This document shows positions 49,394 through 60,269 of a stretch of 64,000 nt of DNA, in pieces. Location of the stretch: positions 63,833,880 to 63,897,879 of the forward strand of contig CP141132.1 in the NCBI GenBank assembly GCA_035236585.1, written 5' to 3'. Position 1 is the stretch's first letter; each line of letters begins with the position of its first letter. The stretch is from Warburgia ugandensis (Eukaryota > Streptophyta > Magnoliopsida > Canellales > Canellaceae). A model generated the notes under the pieces. That model did not search any database. It was not told the origin of the DNA and was given only the letters and a program-made list of their open reading frames with translations. The translations under genes were made by a program, and so were the position numbers.

Positions 49394-52300
49394 TGTGACG
49401 ACCCTTTCTCTTTTCTTGGTGACCTTCCCTCCCTCTTTCTGGTGTGACAGAAAGCCCTTAAAGGGGTTTTTCTTCTTTTCACTAGAACCCCTGTGGGTTT
49501 CTCGTGACCGATGCACCTAGGGAATTCTCCTCCCTGCTAGGAGCGGATGAAGGCTGGGCTGATAACCACTGCCAGCCACCACCCTTTCCCCCTCCATCAG
49601 TCTTCTCCGGTGACTAGAAGACCCTATGCCGATGTGCCCAGATCTTTGCCATCTTTCCAACACCCATTTTCCTCACCCTTGAACCCTCTATGTTACAACG
49701 ATAGAGAGAAACCCAGATAGGGTTTCTCCAGCTACCCTTCCCCCCTCCTCTTTTTTGGCATTGATGGGGAACCCAGATTAGGTTTCCCCCTTCCCAACTG
49801 GTCTACCCCAGCTCCAGCATAGTACCTTCTCTATTGGGAATTTTTCAATGATGTAAAGAAACCCATATTGGGTTTCTCTAACAACCCCTCCCCTCTCTCT
49901 CCAGTGTCGATCAAAAACCCTGAGCGGGTTTACTCAAGTAGGCGGCATGTCAGGGGCTGAGTTCCCCTCCATTTTTCCCTCTCCTATAGTCGGGCAGGTT
50001 ATGGTTGCCGACCACTAGTTCCTCCTCCCATACCTTCCACTGCCTCCCCTTCCACAAGCGAGTTAGGGCTGAGTCAACTCGTCAAGTCGACTCACCTTGA
50101 CTCATTTTGAGGGAACCAAGTTGACTTAGAACCCCCTTATTACCCTTGAACTTCAACCCTTGATTCTAGTCAATCTAGGAAGAATTTTAGGGATTTGAGA
50201 GTACTCTCATGATCCTCATGATGCAAGGAACAAGACTCATCTTTCCATTTCTCGATCAGGGAAGATCTAACCATCGATTTGACCATACCCTTGATCGGAC
50301 TTCAGATCGCATGATCTCAGACGATCTGACACTATTTTTTGATCCAAATAATACATTGTAATCCTCATGAAGTATAAATTAAGATCCATGCAAGGTATTT
50401 TGGATCTAAAATTCTTATGGAGATGATATAGCCAATCATGATCAATAGTTGAGATCAACTGAAGATCCAGGTATGAAATTAGATCCAAATGAATGATTCA
50501 AACCATTTAGAATTCTCAATTGGATTAATTGACTAGAATTACTAAGTTGTTATATGATCTGAGGTAGTCAGGTGAGGATCTTTGATGAGATCAGCGTGGA
50601 TGTTTGATGATCGAGTGGAATCGAGACGATCGGTGGATGATCTGGCCAAACAGACAGTTGAAGGTCATTCAGATTAACTTGTACAAGGTAAGATCAATGT
50701 CTTAATAATCTGATGGATTGATTTGATTTTAATTAAATATGATTAAGCATGAGATTCATATGATAATGCCTAATTAGTTGATTTAAATGATAAACTACCT
50801 AAGATTGATGTGATCTGAGCTTAATAGCTCTAAAGTATGCATTGATATAATTAAGAATAAGGATTAATGGTTATGAGTGGGCCGATTAAGTATGATGTGA
50901 ATTATTAGCCAATTAAGGCTGGCCCCGCCATGAGATTCTAAGGCTGGGAATCATTGCCATGCCTTGAATGCAATGTAATGAAATGCGAAAACATAATGTT
51001 TTATGATTAAGAATCCAGGTTAAATAAAGTGGATTCTAAGTATGACTGGATGTGTTGTGTATGCAAGTACAAGTATTGAGGTGATTATGTTAGACTAGAG
51101 TCTTATCGAGACTTGAGAGGTACAAACGAGTGGTTCTTCATCTAAGGTAGGTGATTACATTTGGAATTTTCCCTTAATTTCATGATCATGACTTCTCACT
51201 TGAAATTCTTGAGGCATGTGTTTTACGCCCCATCATGTTTATTTAAAACATGCTCATTACTTCACTTTTGATAGCATGACATTTGATTATTCGAGTATCG
51301 ATGTTTTCACATGTGATGGTTTATACTCTATAATGTATTTTGATTCAGCCCATTGAGGTTTATTTCACTTGGGAGTTTTCCATGATTTATAGCATATTTT
51401 ACTACTTTTATGACAGGTGTTTCTACCCAATGGGTACTATACTAGGAGGGTTGGCCACCCACCCTCTGACTTTGTGATGATGATGATGATTAGGCACTAC
51501 ACTTGAGTAGTATAGGGCTAGGTACGTAGGTGGTGGTATCATGGGTAGTCCCCCCTACGGGTTCGTTCCCCGCCATGGGGACGGAGAAAGTCTTCCGTTT
51601 AGGTGTCGATGGGGAGCGGCAACAGTTTAGATCCTGGTGTGGTTGCCACTATAGCATAGTAGCCCATACTATTATTCTATATACTCAAGTGGTTTTTATA
51701 TATGGGGTGAACCGGGATAAGCCAAGCCTAGGCTGTGAGTGACTTTGGGGGCTAATGCTGGCTACACGGGAGGGACCCAGGGTTTGGTATGAGTACTCAT
51801 TACAGGTGTTTGAGTGTTGTGGAGCACTCCTAAGGCTTATTGTATGTAATGCCCTCTTTATCATGACATTCCTCATATTATTTTGTGGCACAGATTTTTA
51901 TCTATTTTGACAGATATTGATTCATGTGTTGATCATGCTTCACATGCCATGATGTTTTGCTTTTGATATTGCATTGCCTTAGATGAAAAGCATGTTATGA
52001 TCCTAATTGTTTCATTCAAATTTATGAGATTCATGAGCTTTGTATTTTGAACACCTGATGATTTTAGTGCCTTATAAATGATTTACTCTATTGATACTCA
52101 ATATGATATTGGTACTCCTTGCAAAGTGTTTATTGCATGTTTTATTTCTCATAATCACCTACACAAGCATAAATTGCTGAGGCATTGCTTTGTTTGCAGT
52201 GCCTTAGATACAGAGAGTTGTTATAGGTTGATGCGCTGATAGAGCAGACAAAAGTGATAACAATTTTCAGTGGAGTGTTGAGGATGTTTCAGAGATGACA

Positions 52301-52808
52301 AGGTTTGTTTAGGACTTCAGTTTGGGTTTTGTTTATAGACATTATTATAAATTGCAATGTGACCTGGATGATAAGAATATGAATTCATGTTGAATGCGAT
52401 GGTTGTATGGAAGGACCCTGGGTATTTTGTCATGACTTGATTTTCTTATCCATTGTTAGAGTATACATTTTATTGAAAATAGTAATTGATTGTGTGGATG
52501 AGTGTGGAGACTGAGTCTCTTATATGTCATATCTTACATTAAGTTTATCAGGTTATTTTGTATTACACTTGTCATGTGCAATGATCTAAAATATAGAGGA
52601 GACTCTGCTAAATTTTTGGTAGAAATGGTATTTCTTTTCACTATTAAATCCATAGTTTTGTGGTTGTATGAGTCTCCGAATTTTGAAAGAAATGCTTTTA
52701 TTTAAGTTTTTGATTTGGTCACTTTAAAAATCAAAGTTTTTTAAAACATGGATCCTGACGGTTTTTATAAATTGTTATTATATTGTTGTTAAATCCTGGG
52801 GCATCACA
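49394..52808 (+). repeat. Probable 3' LTR of the gypsy element, about 3.4 kb
   Basis: Starts TGTGACGACCC right after a polypurine tract and ends GGGGCATCACA, giving the TG...CA ends and the short inverted terminus expected of chromovirus-type LTRs. A length near 3.4 kb is large but known for Del/Tekay-like elements. The region has only short spurious frames. The pyrimidine-rich start (49400-50100) and the TGATGATGATGATGAT run near 51475-51490 lie inside. The copia relic's LTR-like repeat resumes immediately after it. No matching 5' LTR in direct orientation was found. Confidence 0.55.
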
Positions 52809-52811
52809 ATA

Positions 52812-53070
52812 CACATTCATGATTAATAAGAGATATAAATATAATTCTAATCATGGATTCACAATTCCTAGCCTACTCTCTATCATTTTATTTTGTTTCA
52901 GTTTTTTAAATTTAAAAGAAAAAATATCCTATAAATTTTGTAGATTATTTATTCTGTCCTTTAGGTTCAACAACTCTTTATAATTATCCTAGTACAATTA
53001 AACTTGTACCTTATTCTAGTACAATTAAACTTGTACACATACAAGCATTTAAACACTTAAATTCACCATG
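52812..53070 (+). repeat. LTR-like interspersed repeat, copy 2, right part
   Basis: Resumes homology to copy 1 from 8836: 'CATGATTAATAAGAGATA', 'GGATTCACAATTCCTAGCCT', 'ACTCTCTATCATTT' and 'TAGATTATTTATTCTGTCCT'. It has its own 28-bp tandem duplication (CTAGTACAATTAAACTTGTAC twice, 52990-53040). Confidence 0.6.
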
Positions 53071-54130
53071 AATGGGCTCAAACAACCCTTGAGAGCCTGG
53101 TTTTAGAAGTTTGGAGATTACTAAAGCGGCTCAATTTCATTGCCTCTAAGATCAACACATCTTTGTACATCTTCAATTGAAAAAGTATTATCTTTCTTTT
53201 TCTTATTTATGTGGATGACATTGTCATCATCTGAAATAGTTTAAATGTAGTTGCTCATATTATACATTGCCTCAACAAAGATCTTTATTTGAAGGACATG
53301 AGGATGTTACATTTTTAGTTGAGATTAAGGTTGTGAAGTCTTCTACTGAGGCCATACATATTCTCTCACGGCAGAAGAATATCCACGACCTTATGCTAAA
53401 AACTAAAACGGACAGTGCCAAACTCCTATGGGGTCTTCGCTGCGCCTTGTTGGTTCTCCAATGCAGGACCCGAACTTGTATCACCATGACATTGGTTCAT
53501 TACAATAACTTTTGCTCACAAGACTAGACTTAGCATTCTCAATCAACAAGGTGTGCCAGTATATGTAAAGTCTGAATTAGAAACACTGGGAGGCGGGGAA
53601 ATATATTCTCTAATATCTTCAAGGTACAATTTCATGTGGCTTGCAGATTTTGATGTCATCTTCATATGCCTTTTCTGAGTCGAGTTGGGCTAGATGTGTG
53701 GATGGAAGATCAACAGGTAGTTTCACTATGTTCCTTGGTCCCAATCTTATATCATGGTCTACAAAGAAACACAACACAGTCTTCCACCGAATCCAAGTAC
53801 AAGCACTTGTTAACAATTCTACTAAAATTATTTGGCTTAAATCACTACTTACAGAACTTGGGTGCACATCTCTCATGCGCCAATCCTTTGGTGCGATAAC
53901 ATCAGCTTGGCTTACCTTAGTGCAAATCTGTTGATCCACATGAGAAACAAACATATCGAAAGTTGATTACAACTTCATTAGAGATTAGGTGGCAAAAGGA
54001 CTAGTAGTAGTTTGATTTATCTATACACAAGACCAAATCCCAGTTGCGATGATAAAGCCCTTATCTACTTCATTGTTCTTGCATGTACGTGCTCTTATCC
54101 ACCATCAACTTGAGGGGCTGATAGTTAATA
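53070..54130 (+). mobile_element. Ty1/copia relic: reverse transcriptase to pol end
   Basis: Frames in order: 'NGLKQPLRAWF*KFG' (53071-53115, usual 'YGLKQAPRAWFxKF'); 'LFMWMTLSSS' region (53204-53232, where another frame gives 'YVDDIVII', the copia YVDD box); 'DLYLKDMRMLHF' and 'IHILSRQKNIHDLMLKT' (53280-53400); RNase H 'WARCVDGRSTGSFTMFLG' (53685-53740) and 'NLISWSTKKHNTVFHRIQVQ' (53743-53802); then 'KGLVVV*FIYTQDQIPVA' to 'LHVRALIHHQLEG' (53990-54120), the pol terminus. Frame breaks separate nearly all blocks. Confidence 0.85.
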
Positions 54131-54230
54131 ATGTATATAACAACTAAGATCTCCCTTTAACTATCTTCCTATTTCTGTACTTTTGTAATATATTCTACCT
54201 ATACCCTTGTTGGTATTTTATATGTACATA
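54120..54230 (+). repeat. Truncated 3' LTR stub of the copia relic
   Basis: Follows the pol end 'LEGL*' and starts TGATAGTTAATAATGTATAT, like a plant copia LTR start (TGTTAGTTAAT...). It is cut off at 54230 by the 3' tail of RTE copy F. Confidence 0.45.
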
Positions 54231-54254
54231 TCATCATCATCAAGACCTTATCCC

Positions 54255-57115
54255 AATTAGGGGTCGGCCACATGAATCTTATTCCTCCATTCCACTCTAT
54301 TAAATACCATGGCTTCATTTAGTCCCAAAGTTTTTAAATCTTTCCTCACCACTTCTATCCACGTTCTTTTGGGCCTTCCCCTTGCCCATTTAGAACCTTC
54401 AACTTGTATTGCCTCACTCCTTCTAACTGGTGCCGTTGTTGGTCTCTTTTGAACATGTCCAAATCATCTAAGTCTAATCTCTCTCATCTTGTTACCTATT
54501 GGTGCTATCACTAAATTTCCTCTAATATTTTCATTTCGAATTCTATCCTTTCTTGTCTTACCACTCATCAATCTCAACATCCTCATTTCTGCGACACTCA
54601 TCCTATGAGTATGATGTTCCTTAACTGCCCAACACTCTAATCCATAGAGCATGGTTGGCCTTATAGCCATCCTATAGAATTTTTCCTTTAGTTTGAGTGG
54701 CACCCACCTATCAAATAAAACACCTGATGCACATCTCCATTTGTTCCAACCAGCTTGGATTCTCTGGGTAACCTCCCTCTCAATCTCTCCACTCTCAAGG
54801 ATCAATGATCCTAAGTATCGAAAGTGGTCCCTCATGGGTACCTCTTAGTTATCAATCTTGAATGGTGTTCCACTCCTACTTTCCTTGCTAAAATTACATT
54901 CCATATATTCTGTCTTAGTTTGACTAATTTTAAATCCTTCATATTCTAATGCTTCTCTCCATAACTCTAGATTTATGTTTACACCCTCCCTTGTCTCATC
55001 AAGTAGGACTATATCGTCTGCAAATAGCATGCACCAGGGAATCTCCTCATGCAGATGTTTGGTTAACTCATCCATAACTAATGTGAAAAGGTATGGACTC
55101 AATGCCGATCCTTGGTGCAATCCAACAGTGACAGGAAAATCACCAGTCATGCCACTAGTGGTCTTAACATTTGTTACTACTCCCTCATACATATCTTTAA
55201 TTATGTCTATATACCCCTAGGAAACCCCTTTACCACCCAACACCCTCCATATTAACTCTCTAGGGACTCTATCATAAGCTTTCTCTAAGTCGATAAAGAC
55301 AATGTGGAGGACTTTTCTCCTCTCCCTATATTTCTCTACTAATTGTCTTAGTAAGAAAATAGCTTCCATGGTAGACCTCCCAGGCATGAAACCAAACTGA
55401 TTCTCCGATACACTTGTTTCATGTCGTAGCCTCTTCCCAATCACTCTTTCAAAAAGTTTCATGGTATGGCTCATAAGTTTGATCCCTCGATAATTAGTGC
55501 AACTATGAATATCTCCTTTATTCTTATAGATTGGTACAATAGAGCTTTTCCTCCACTCATCAGGCATTTTCTTTGATTTTATAATCTTGTTAAACAACTT
55601 GGTCAACCAAACTACCCCAATATCCCCCATATGGTTCCAAACCTCTATTGGTATACCATCAGGCCCCATGGCCTTTTCTGATTTCATCTTTCTCAAGGCC
55701 TCTTTTACTTCAAGTATTCTAATCTTATGTTCATATCTATAATATCCAATCTTATTTAAAATTATAGTATTTTCAATCCCTATATTCTCAGGGCCATTGT
55801 CATTTAACAATTTTTTAAAGTATATTTCGCACCTTTGTTTGATCACATCAACTTTGACTAATACCCTTTGATCATAGCTTCTAATGCACCTAACATGCTC
55901 TAAGTCCTTACCCTTCTGTTCTCTTACTTTTGCAAGTTTAAACACATCTTTCTCACCATCTCTTGTTTCTAGTTTATTATAGAGCCCATTATATGCTTTA
56001 AGTTTAGACTCACTTACCATTCTCTTAGCAATGTTTTTAGCATTCTTATATTGTTCATAGTTTTCATTATTTCTAATCTTCTACCATGCTTTAAAACGCA
56101 TTCATTTTTCTTTAATAGCTTTTTGCACTGTTTCATTCCACCACCATGTTTCCTTTGTTAATAGCCTTTTACCTTTAGATACTCCTAAGACATCTTTTGT
56201 CACTTTCTTAATGGACTCAGCCACATTAGTCCACATGGTATTTACTTCTATTTTATAGTTCCACTTTCCTTCTATCATCAACTTATTTTTGAATGAGGTT
56301 ATTTTCTCTCCTTTTAAGTTCCACCACTTAGTTTTTAGATGTATATTAAGTTCAATTCTTTTACCCATCTTTTGATATGAATATCCATAACCATTAACCT
56401 ATGTTGTGAGGTTAAACTCTCACCGGGTATCACCTTACAATCCTTACATATAGATCGTTCATTATTCCTAAGTAGAAAAAAGTTTATTTGGCTTTTATGA
56501 AGTCCACTTTTAAAGGTTATTAAGTGTTCATCCCTCTTCTTAAAGAGTGTATTTGCAATGGATAGGTTATATGACAAAGCAAAATCGAGGATATTCTCCC
56601 CCATCTCGTTTTGTTCACCTATACCATACCCTTCGTGTATTCTATCATATCCTTCCCTATCTTTTCCTACATGGCCATTTAAGCCTACTCCTATAAATAT
56701 CCCATCAGTGTTGGGAATTTCTTGCATGACTCCCTCCATATATTTTCAAAACTGTCTCTTAATTATATCTTATAACCCTACTTGTGGTGCATATGCACTT
56801 ATAACATTTATAATCTGCTCTCCTAGAATCACTTTTATTATTATAATTCTATCACTGATTCTTTTAACATCCATAACTTTATCCTTTAATTCCTTATCCA
56901 CTATTATTCCTACGTCATTTCTATTATTTTTCTTTCCTACATACCATAATTTATACCTATCTATTTCTCTAGCTTTAGCCCCTTTCCACTAGGTTTTTTG
57001 GATACAAGCGATGTTGACTCTCCTACGTTTCATCGTGTCTACTAACTCCAAACTCTTACCTGTCAGTGTCCCTATATTCCATATAGTGATGCAAATCTTA
57101 TGTTTTGGGGATACC
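54255..57115 (-). pseudogene. RTE endonuclease-reverse transcriptase ORF of copy F (broken)
   Basis: One ORF of about 950 codons. The apurinic-type endonuclease (57110-56450) has 'RRRVNIACIQKT*W', 'DKVMDVKRISDRIIIIK' and 'IINVISAYAPQVGL', and its later part is open at 56739-56335 ('IFIGVGLNGHVGKDREGYDR'). The linker is at 56368-56102. The RT (56020-54464) has 'MGPDGIPIEVWNHMGD', 'LCTNYRGIKLMSHTMK'-like block, 'FGFMPGRSTMEAIFLLRQLV', 'VFIDLEKAYDRVPRELIWRV', '[20 protein letters not shown]' and the intact catalytic '[12 protein letters not shown]' (about 55030-54990). From 56368 down to 54255 the frame is constant and broken only by stops at 56102, 56081, 55217, 54845 and 54464. A frameshift lies near 56335-56368. 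Such proteins nick DNA and reverse-transcribe their own RNA at the target. Confidence 0.9.
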
Positions 57116-57174
57116 CTATTTACTATCACCTTTCTTGACCTTCATGGTATGAACCCATGTCCACTTTTCACTGC

Positions 57175-57345
57175 ATCTGGGTTCTGATGCAACACGTCGC
57201 TTCCAAGGGGACCCTCTAGTAGCCCTTGCCCATTTTTCACTACACCCAGGATCCGATGTAGCGCATCGCTTCTAAGAGAATGCCTTAGCAACCCTTGCCT
57301 ATTTTTCACCGCATCTGGGATCCGATGCAGCGCGTCGCTTATGGG
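57175..57345 (-). repeat. Three 69-bp tandem units in the RTE leader (copy F)
   Basis: Equivalent points (ACGTCGCT, GCATCGCT, GCGTCGCT on +) fall at 57194, 57263 and 57332, a period of exactly 69 bp. The minus-strand frame through it shows three peptide units ('SDALHRIPDAVKNRQGLL', 'SDALHRILGVVKNGQGLL', 'SDVLHQNPDAVKSGHGFI'), with period 23 residues because 69 is a multiple of three. I do not claim this frame is translated. Confidence 0.92.
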
Positions 57346-57392
57346 GAACGACCTAGCTTGAGCGAATGTCAGTTTTTGATTCATGTCATGTT

Positions 57393-57760
57393 GGGGTTGC
57401 CATAGTTTTTAAAAAGTTGAAGATGATTTTCATTAAAAAAAAAAAATCATCTTCAGCTTCACCCTTGCCGGCTGGCTACCTAACACAAGGGTGGCCATAT
57501 TTTAAGAAGATGAAGATGATTTTCATTTCTTCCTCACAAACTAATAAACAAATGCATATTTATTTGTAAGAAAGAAATAATAGAATCATCTTCAACTTCC
57601 CCCTTGTCGCCTGGCTACCTGACACAAGGGTTGCCATCTTTTAAGAAGCTGGAGATGATTTTTATTTCTTCCTCACAAACTAATATACAAATGCATATTC
57701 ATTTGTAAGAAAGAAATAATAGAATCGTCTTCAACTTGCCCCTTACCGGCTGGCAACTGA
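57393..57760 (-). repeat. Array of 139-bp hairpin units at the RTE 5' end
   Basis: Two full units (57483-57621 and 57622-57760) and one shortened unit (57393-57482). Each full unit can fold: GAAGATGATT (57512-57521) pairs with AATCATCTTC (57584-57593), and the inner ATTTCTTCCTCACAAA pairs imperfectly with TTTGTAAGAAAGAAAT around a central ATGCAT. The short unit keeps only the outer arms, AAGTTGAAGATGATTTT (57414-57430) and AAAATCATCTTCAGCTT (57444-57460). Units are joined by a GC-richer CCGGCTGGCTACCTGACACA-like linker. Copy C has the linker but not the hairpin. Confidence 0.88.
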
Positions 57761-57815
57761 CGGAAGACCCTCCTTTTTTATGCGGGCTATCTATATATCA
57801 ATCTTATGTGATCTC

Positions 57816-58659
57816 TCTTAGTTATGTGAGAGAGTCACAATGTCAAGACCAGGACATCGCATTGATTATTTTTATTTTTATTTTTTCAAAGTAACTTTGA
57901 GTTATTTAGGTAGTCTTCTAAAATTTATTATTTCTTCCTGTGCTTTTGTTGTTACCCATAATTTCAACAAATAGATCACTAATTTGAATTTTGTTGATGT
58001 GACAAAATGTTTCAAAAAAAAAATCTTGGCTTCAAACTTTACAAGACATAATTTGAGTTTCTATATGGTGGTTGGTGGACAGCCACATATAGAATACTTC
58101 ATTTTATGGTGGAACACAATTTCTTAATGATCTATGAATGCTTCATCTTTGATAGTTCATCCCCATAAGATCATTTCAAGGGATTAAGTAGCTTTTATAG
58201 TTCTAAGCTATAAAATTATGGCTTGAAAAGTTCCTAAACAACTACACAATAAGTCATGAAGAACCAAGGTTCCTTTAGTGTGATGTATGAGATAAAGAGC
58301 CATTGCTTATCAAAGACGAGACCTTCTCGATTAATGAATTGAAGTTGGACTCCCATAAAATTGAAACCCACTTTAGCTGTTAGTGTAAATGTTTGGATGT
58401 TGGCCAGTAGACCACCATATAAAAATTTCCTTACTCCATAGTAGGATGTGAGATGGAGGTTGTGATGTGGACACCAAATCACAAGTTTGATAAAAGCCTT
58501 GATGATGTTTTGTTATTATTATTGCACAGCCTAATTATTTATTGTCCTAGGCAAAACCCAAGAAAAAAGCATTGCAAATCAAAAGAATAAGAAATAAGAT
58601 TAAGGGTTGAAAGGGAAACCCCTAAGCCAATAACTAAGTTACAGAATAATTGCATAATT
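57816..58659. other. Non-coding stretch, nothing recognised
   Basis: AT-rich, with no retroelement motif. The minus-strand open frame at 58482-58234 has no recognisable domain. Confidence 0.35.
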
Positions 58660-60235
58660 AATAAGATTCATTTATATACCAATTTTACATTAAGTGTACT
58701 ACTTTGTAGTTGTGTTTATTAAAATATTACACTTATTGGTTAGTCATGAGATGATTATTAGAATCTTAGGAAACATTGTGGGAATTCCATGTTAAGGTGA
58801 TGGGATCACATGATAAGGAGAAATGAAATTCTAGATATTTATAAGCCTAAAACTATCCTTGAGTAAGAATGTGATTGGGAATCTATATTTTGGAATACTT
58901 ACTAAATGTGATGTTGCCAATAAGATTGCAAATGAACATTTTCAATCATCTCGAAAGAGACTAAAGGTATACATGAATATGTACTAAAGTGTATTTGTAT
59001 GCATGACGTGATCTTGACTCATTGGAACATTCAATAGACACAACCGAAGCAATGTTTGAAACAGAGCACAATCATTTGTGCCATTAAACTTGAGATGTTC
59101 ATAGCTTAAAGTGGCCCATGTATTTATTCTTAAGGTGTTAAGAGGTAAAATCTAAATTTATTGATATATAAATGTTTCAAAATAAATATTGGACATGCTA
59201 AGTGTATCAGATGCTCTATACAAGGCCCACATCCTTGTAGTAAAAGAAAATTTAGTATTGAACCATATAGAGTAGACTTCACAAATTCATGGATAGTATT
59301 TGATAAAGGTATTTATCAAATTAATTTAGTAAAGTTACTAGTAAATGATTTAAGGCCTACATGAATTTATGTATCTTGACATCCAATTTATTATAATCCA
59401 CCTATCCATAAGATATACATAAGTGCATGTAGAAATATGGGAGGGCAATTTGGTAAAATGACTCAAAAGGTAATAACTTGATTACATTAAGTAAAGATTG
59501 TAATTTCCTTAATTGGTGGGACCATATGATATAGTTGATGGTGAATAACTTGACTATATTATTTTATCTCTTTTACATTGATCACAACTGAAGCCCACAT
59601 ATACTAAGCACCTCTAGTAAACTAGTAGGTTAACTTAAGTGTAATGAGAAATTAAAGTCAAAGGTTGAATAAAATTGCTACATTTGAGTTAAGTTGGGCG
59701 GGACGCACCTATGATAATTTAGCAAGAAAGAGATTGTCAATACTTAGGAAACCTAAGAGATAACACTTAAACTTATTGTAGTATGAATTGCAAAGTCAAA
59801 GAAATAAAAGAAAGTTATGGGAGTTTTCTATTTGGTGTATGACATAAATAGAAAATTGTAGTGAGGGAGTTTCCTTAGAGGAAAGTCAACTAAAACACTA
59901 TATAAACTAATGTTGAAGCTCCATCCATGTTGATGGAAATGGAGCCCTAATGCCATTCCAAGGAACAAAGTGCTCCTCTTAGTCTTTCTCTCTAAGTTCT
60001 TAAAATTGTGAAGAAATGTTTCTAGTTCAACTGCTTTCTCTTTAAGTTGGAGCCACCTCTATGCGAAGAAGATGAACAAGTTTTTGGGAGAAGCTTGTGA
60101 TCTCAACAAGGATGGATTGACAAAAAATTTCATCAATTTTAAAATTAATTGTGTTCTTGATCTTGTAGTATCTAATATGACTAGGGTTTTCCATGTGATA
60201 TGAAGTTTTTGTTGGATTAAAATGAAAATTGACCA
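58660..60235 (+). repeat. LTR-like relic, copy 2 of the family at 14250-15690
   Basis: Shares 'ATAATTGCATAATTAATAAG'-like start, 'GAGATGATTATTAGAATCTT' with 'AGGAAACATTGTGGGAATTC', and 'GAATCTATATTTTGGAATAC' in order with copy 1, plus a similar 3' region with GAAG-rich sequence. Two diverged copies without coding context. Probably LTRs or a non-autonomous LTR element. Confidence 0.4.
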
Positions 60236-60269
60236 AAGATCTTAGTTCAGCCCAGATATTTCATTAGGG

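Larger units (their letters stand above)
54231..57815 (-). mobile_element. RTE-type LINE, copy F, best-preserved coding copy
   Basis: Minus-strand element with its TGATGATGATGA tail at 54231-54242. Reading up in coordinates: pol C-terminus, reverse transcriptase, linker, endonuclease, the 69-bp leader array (57175-57345) and the 139-bp hairpin array (57393-57760). Its outermost leader (AAAAAAGGAGGGTCTTCC on minus, about 57765) aligns with copy C position 28783 onward, a copy whose ends are fixed by a target duplication, so the hairpin array belongs to the element. It is about 0.4 kb longer than copy C, roughly what the hairpin array accounts for. The insertion cut the copia relic's LTR. A target duplication is not obvious. 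Confidence 0.9.

Noticed and set aside
46603..52808. Mutator-like transposon with long terminal inverted repeats
   Set aside because: The right end fits a gypsy LTR (polypurine tract, then TGTGACGACCC...CATCACA), there is gypsy RT sequence inside, and no transposase or 9-11-bp duplication was seen.
55217..56020. 267-codon open frame as a possible host gene
   Set aside because: It is the reverse transcriptase part of RTE copy F, with sister copies elsewhere in the window.
57142..57384. Small protein with three 23-residue repeats
   Set aside because: The frame runs through the 69-bp RTE leader array. A period divisible by three keeps it open without selection, and copies C and E do not preserve it.
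57175..57760. CRISPR-like array of regular repeats
   Set aside because: The units are contiguous without unique spacers, and all other evidence is of a plant nuclear genome.
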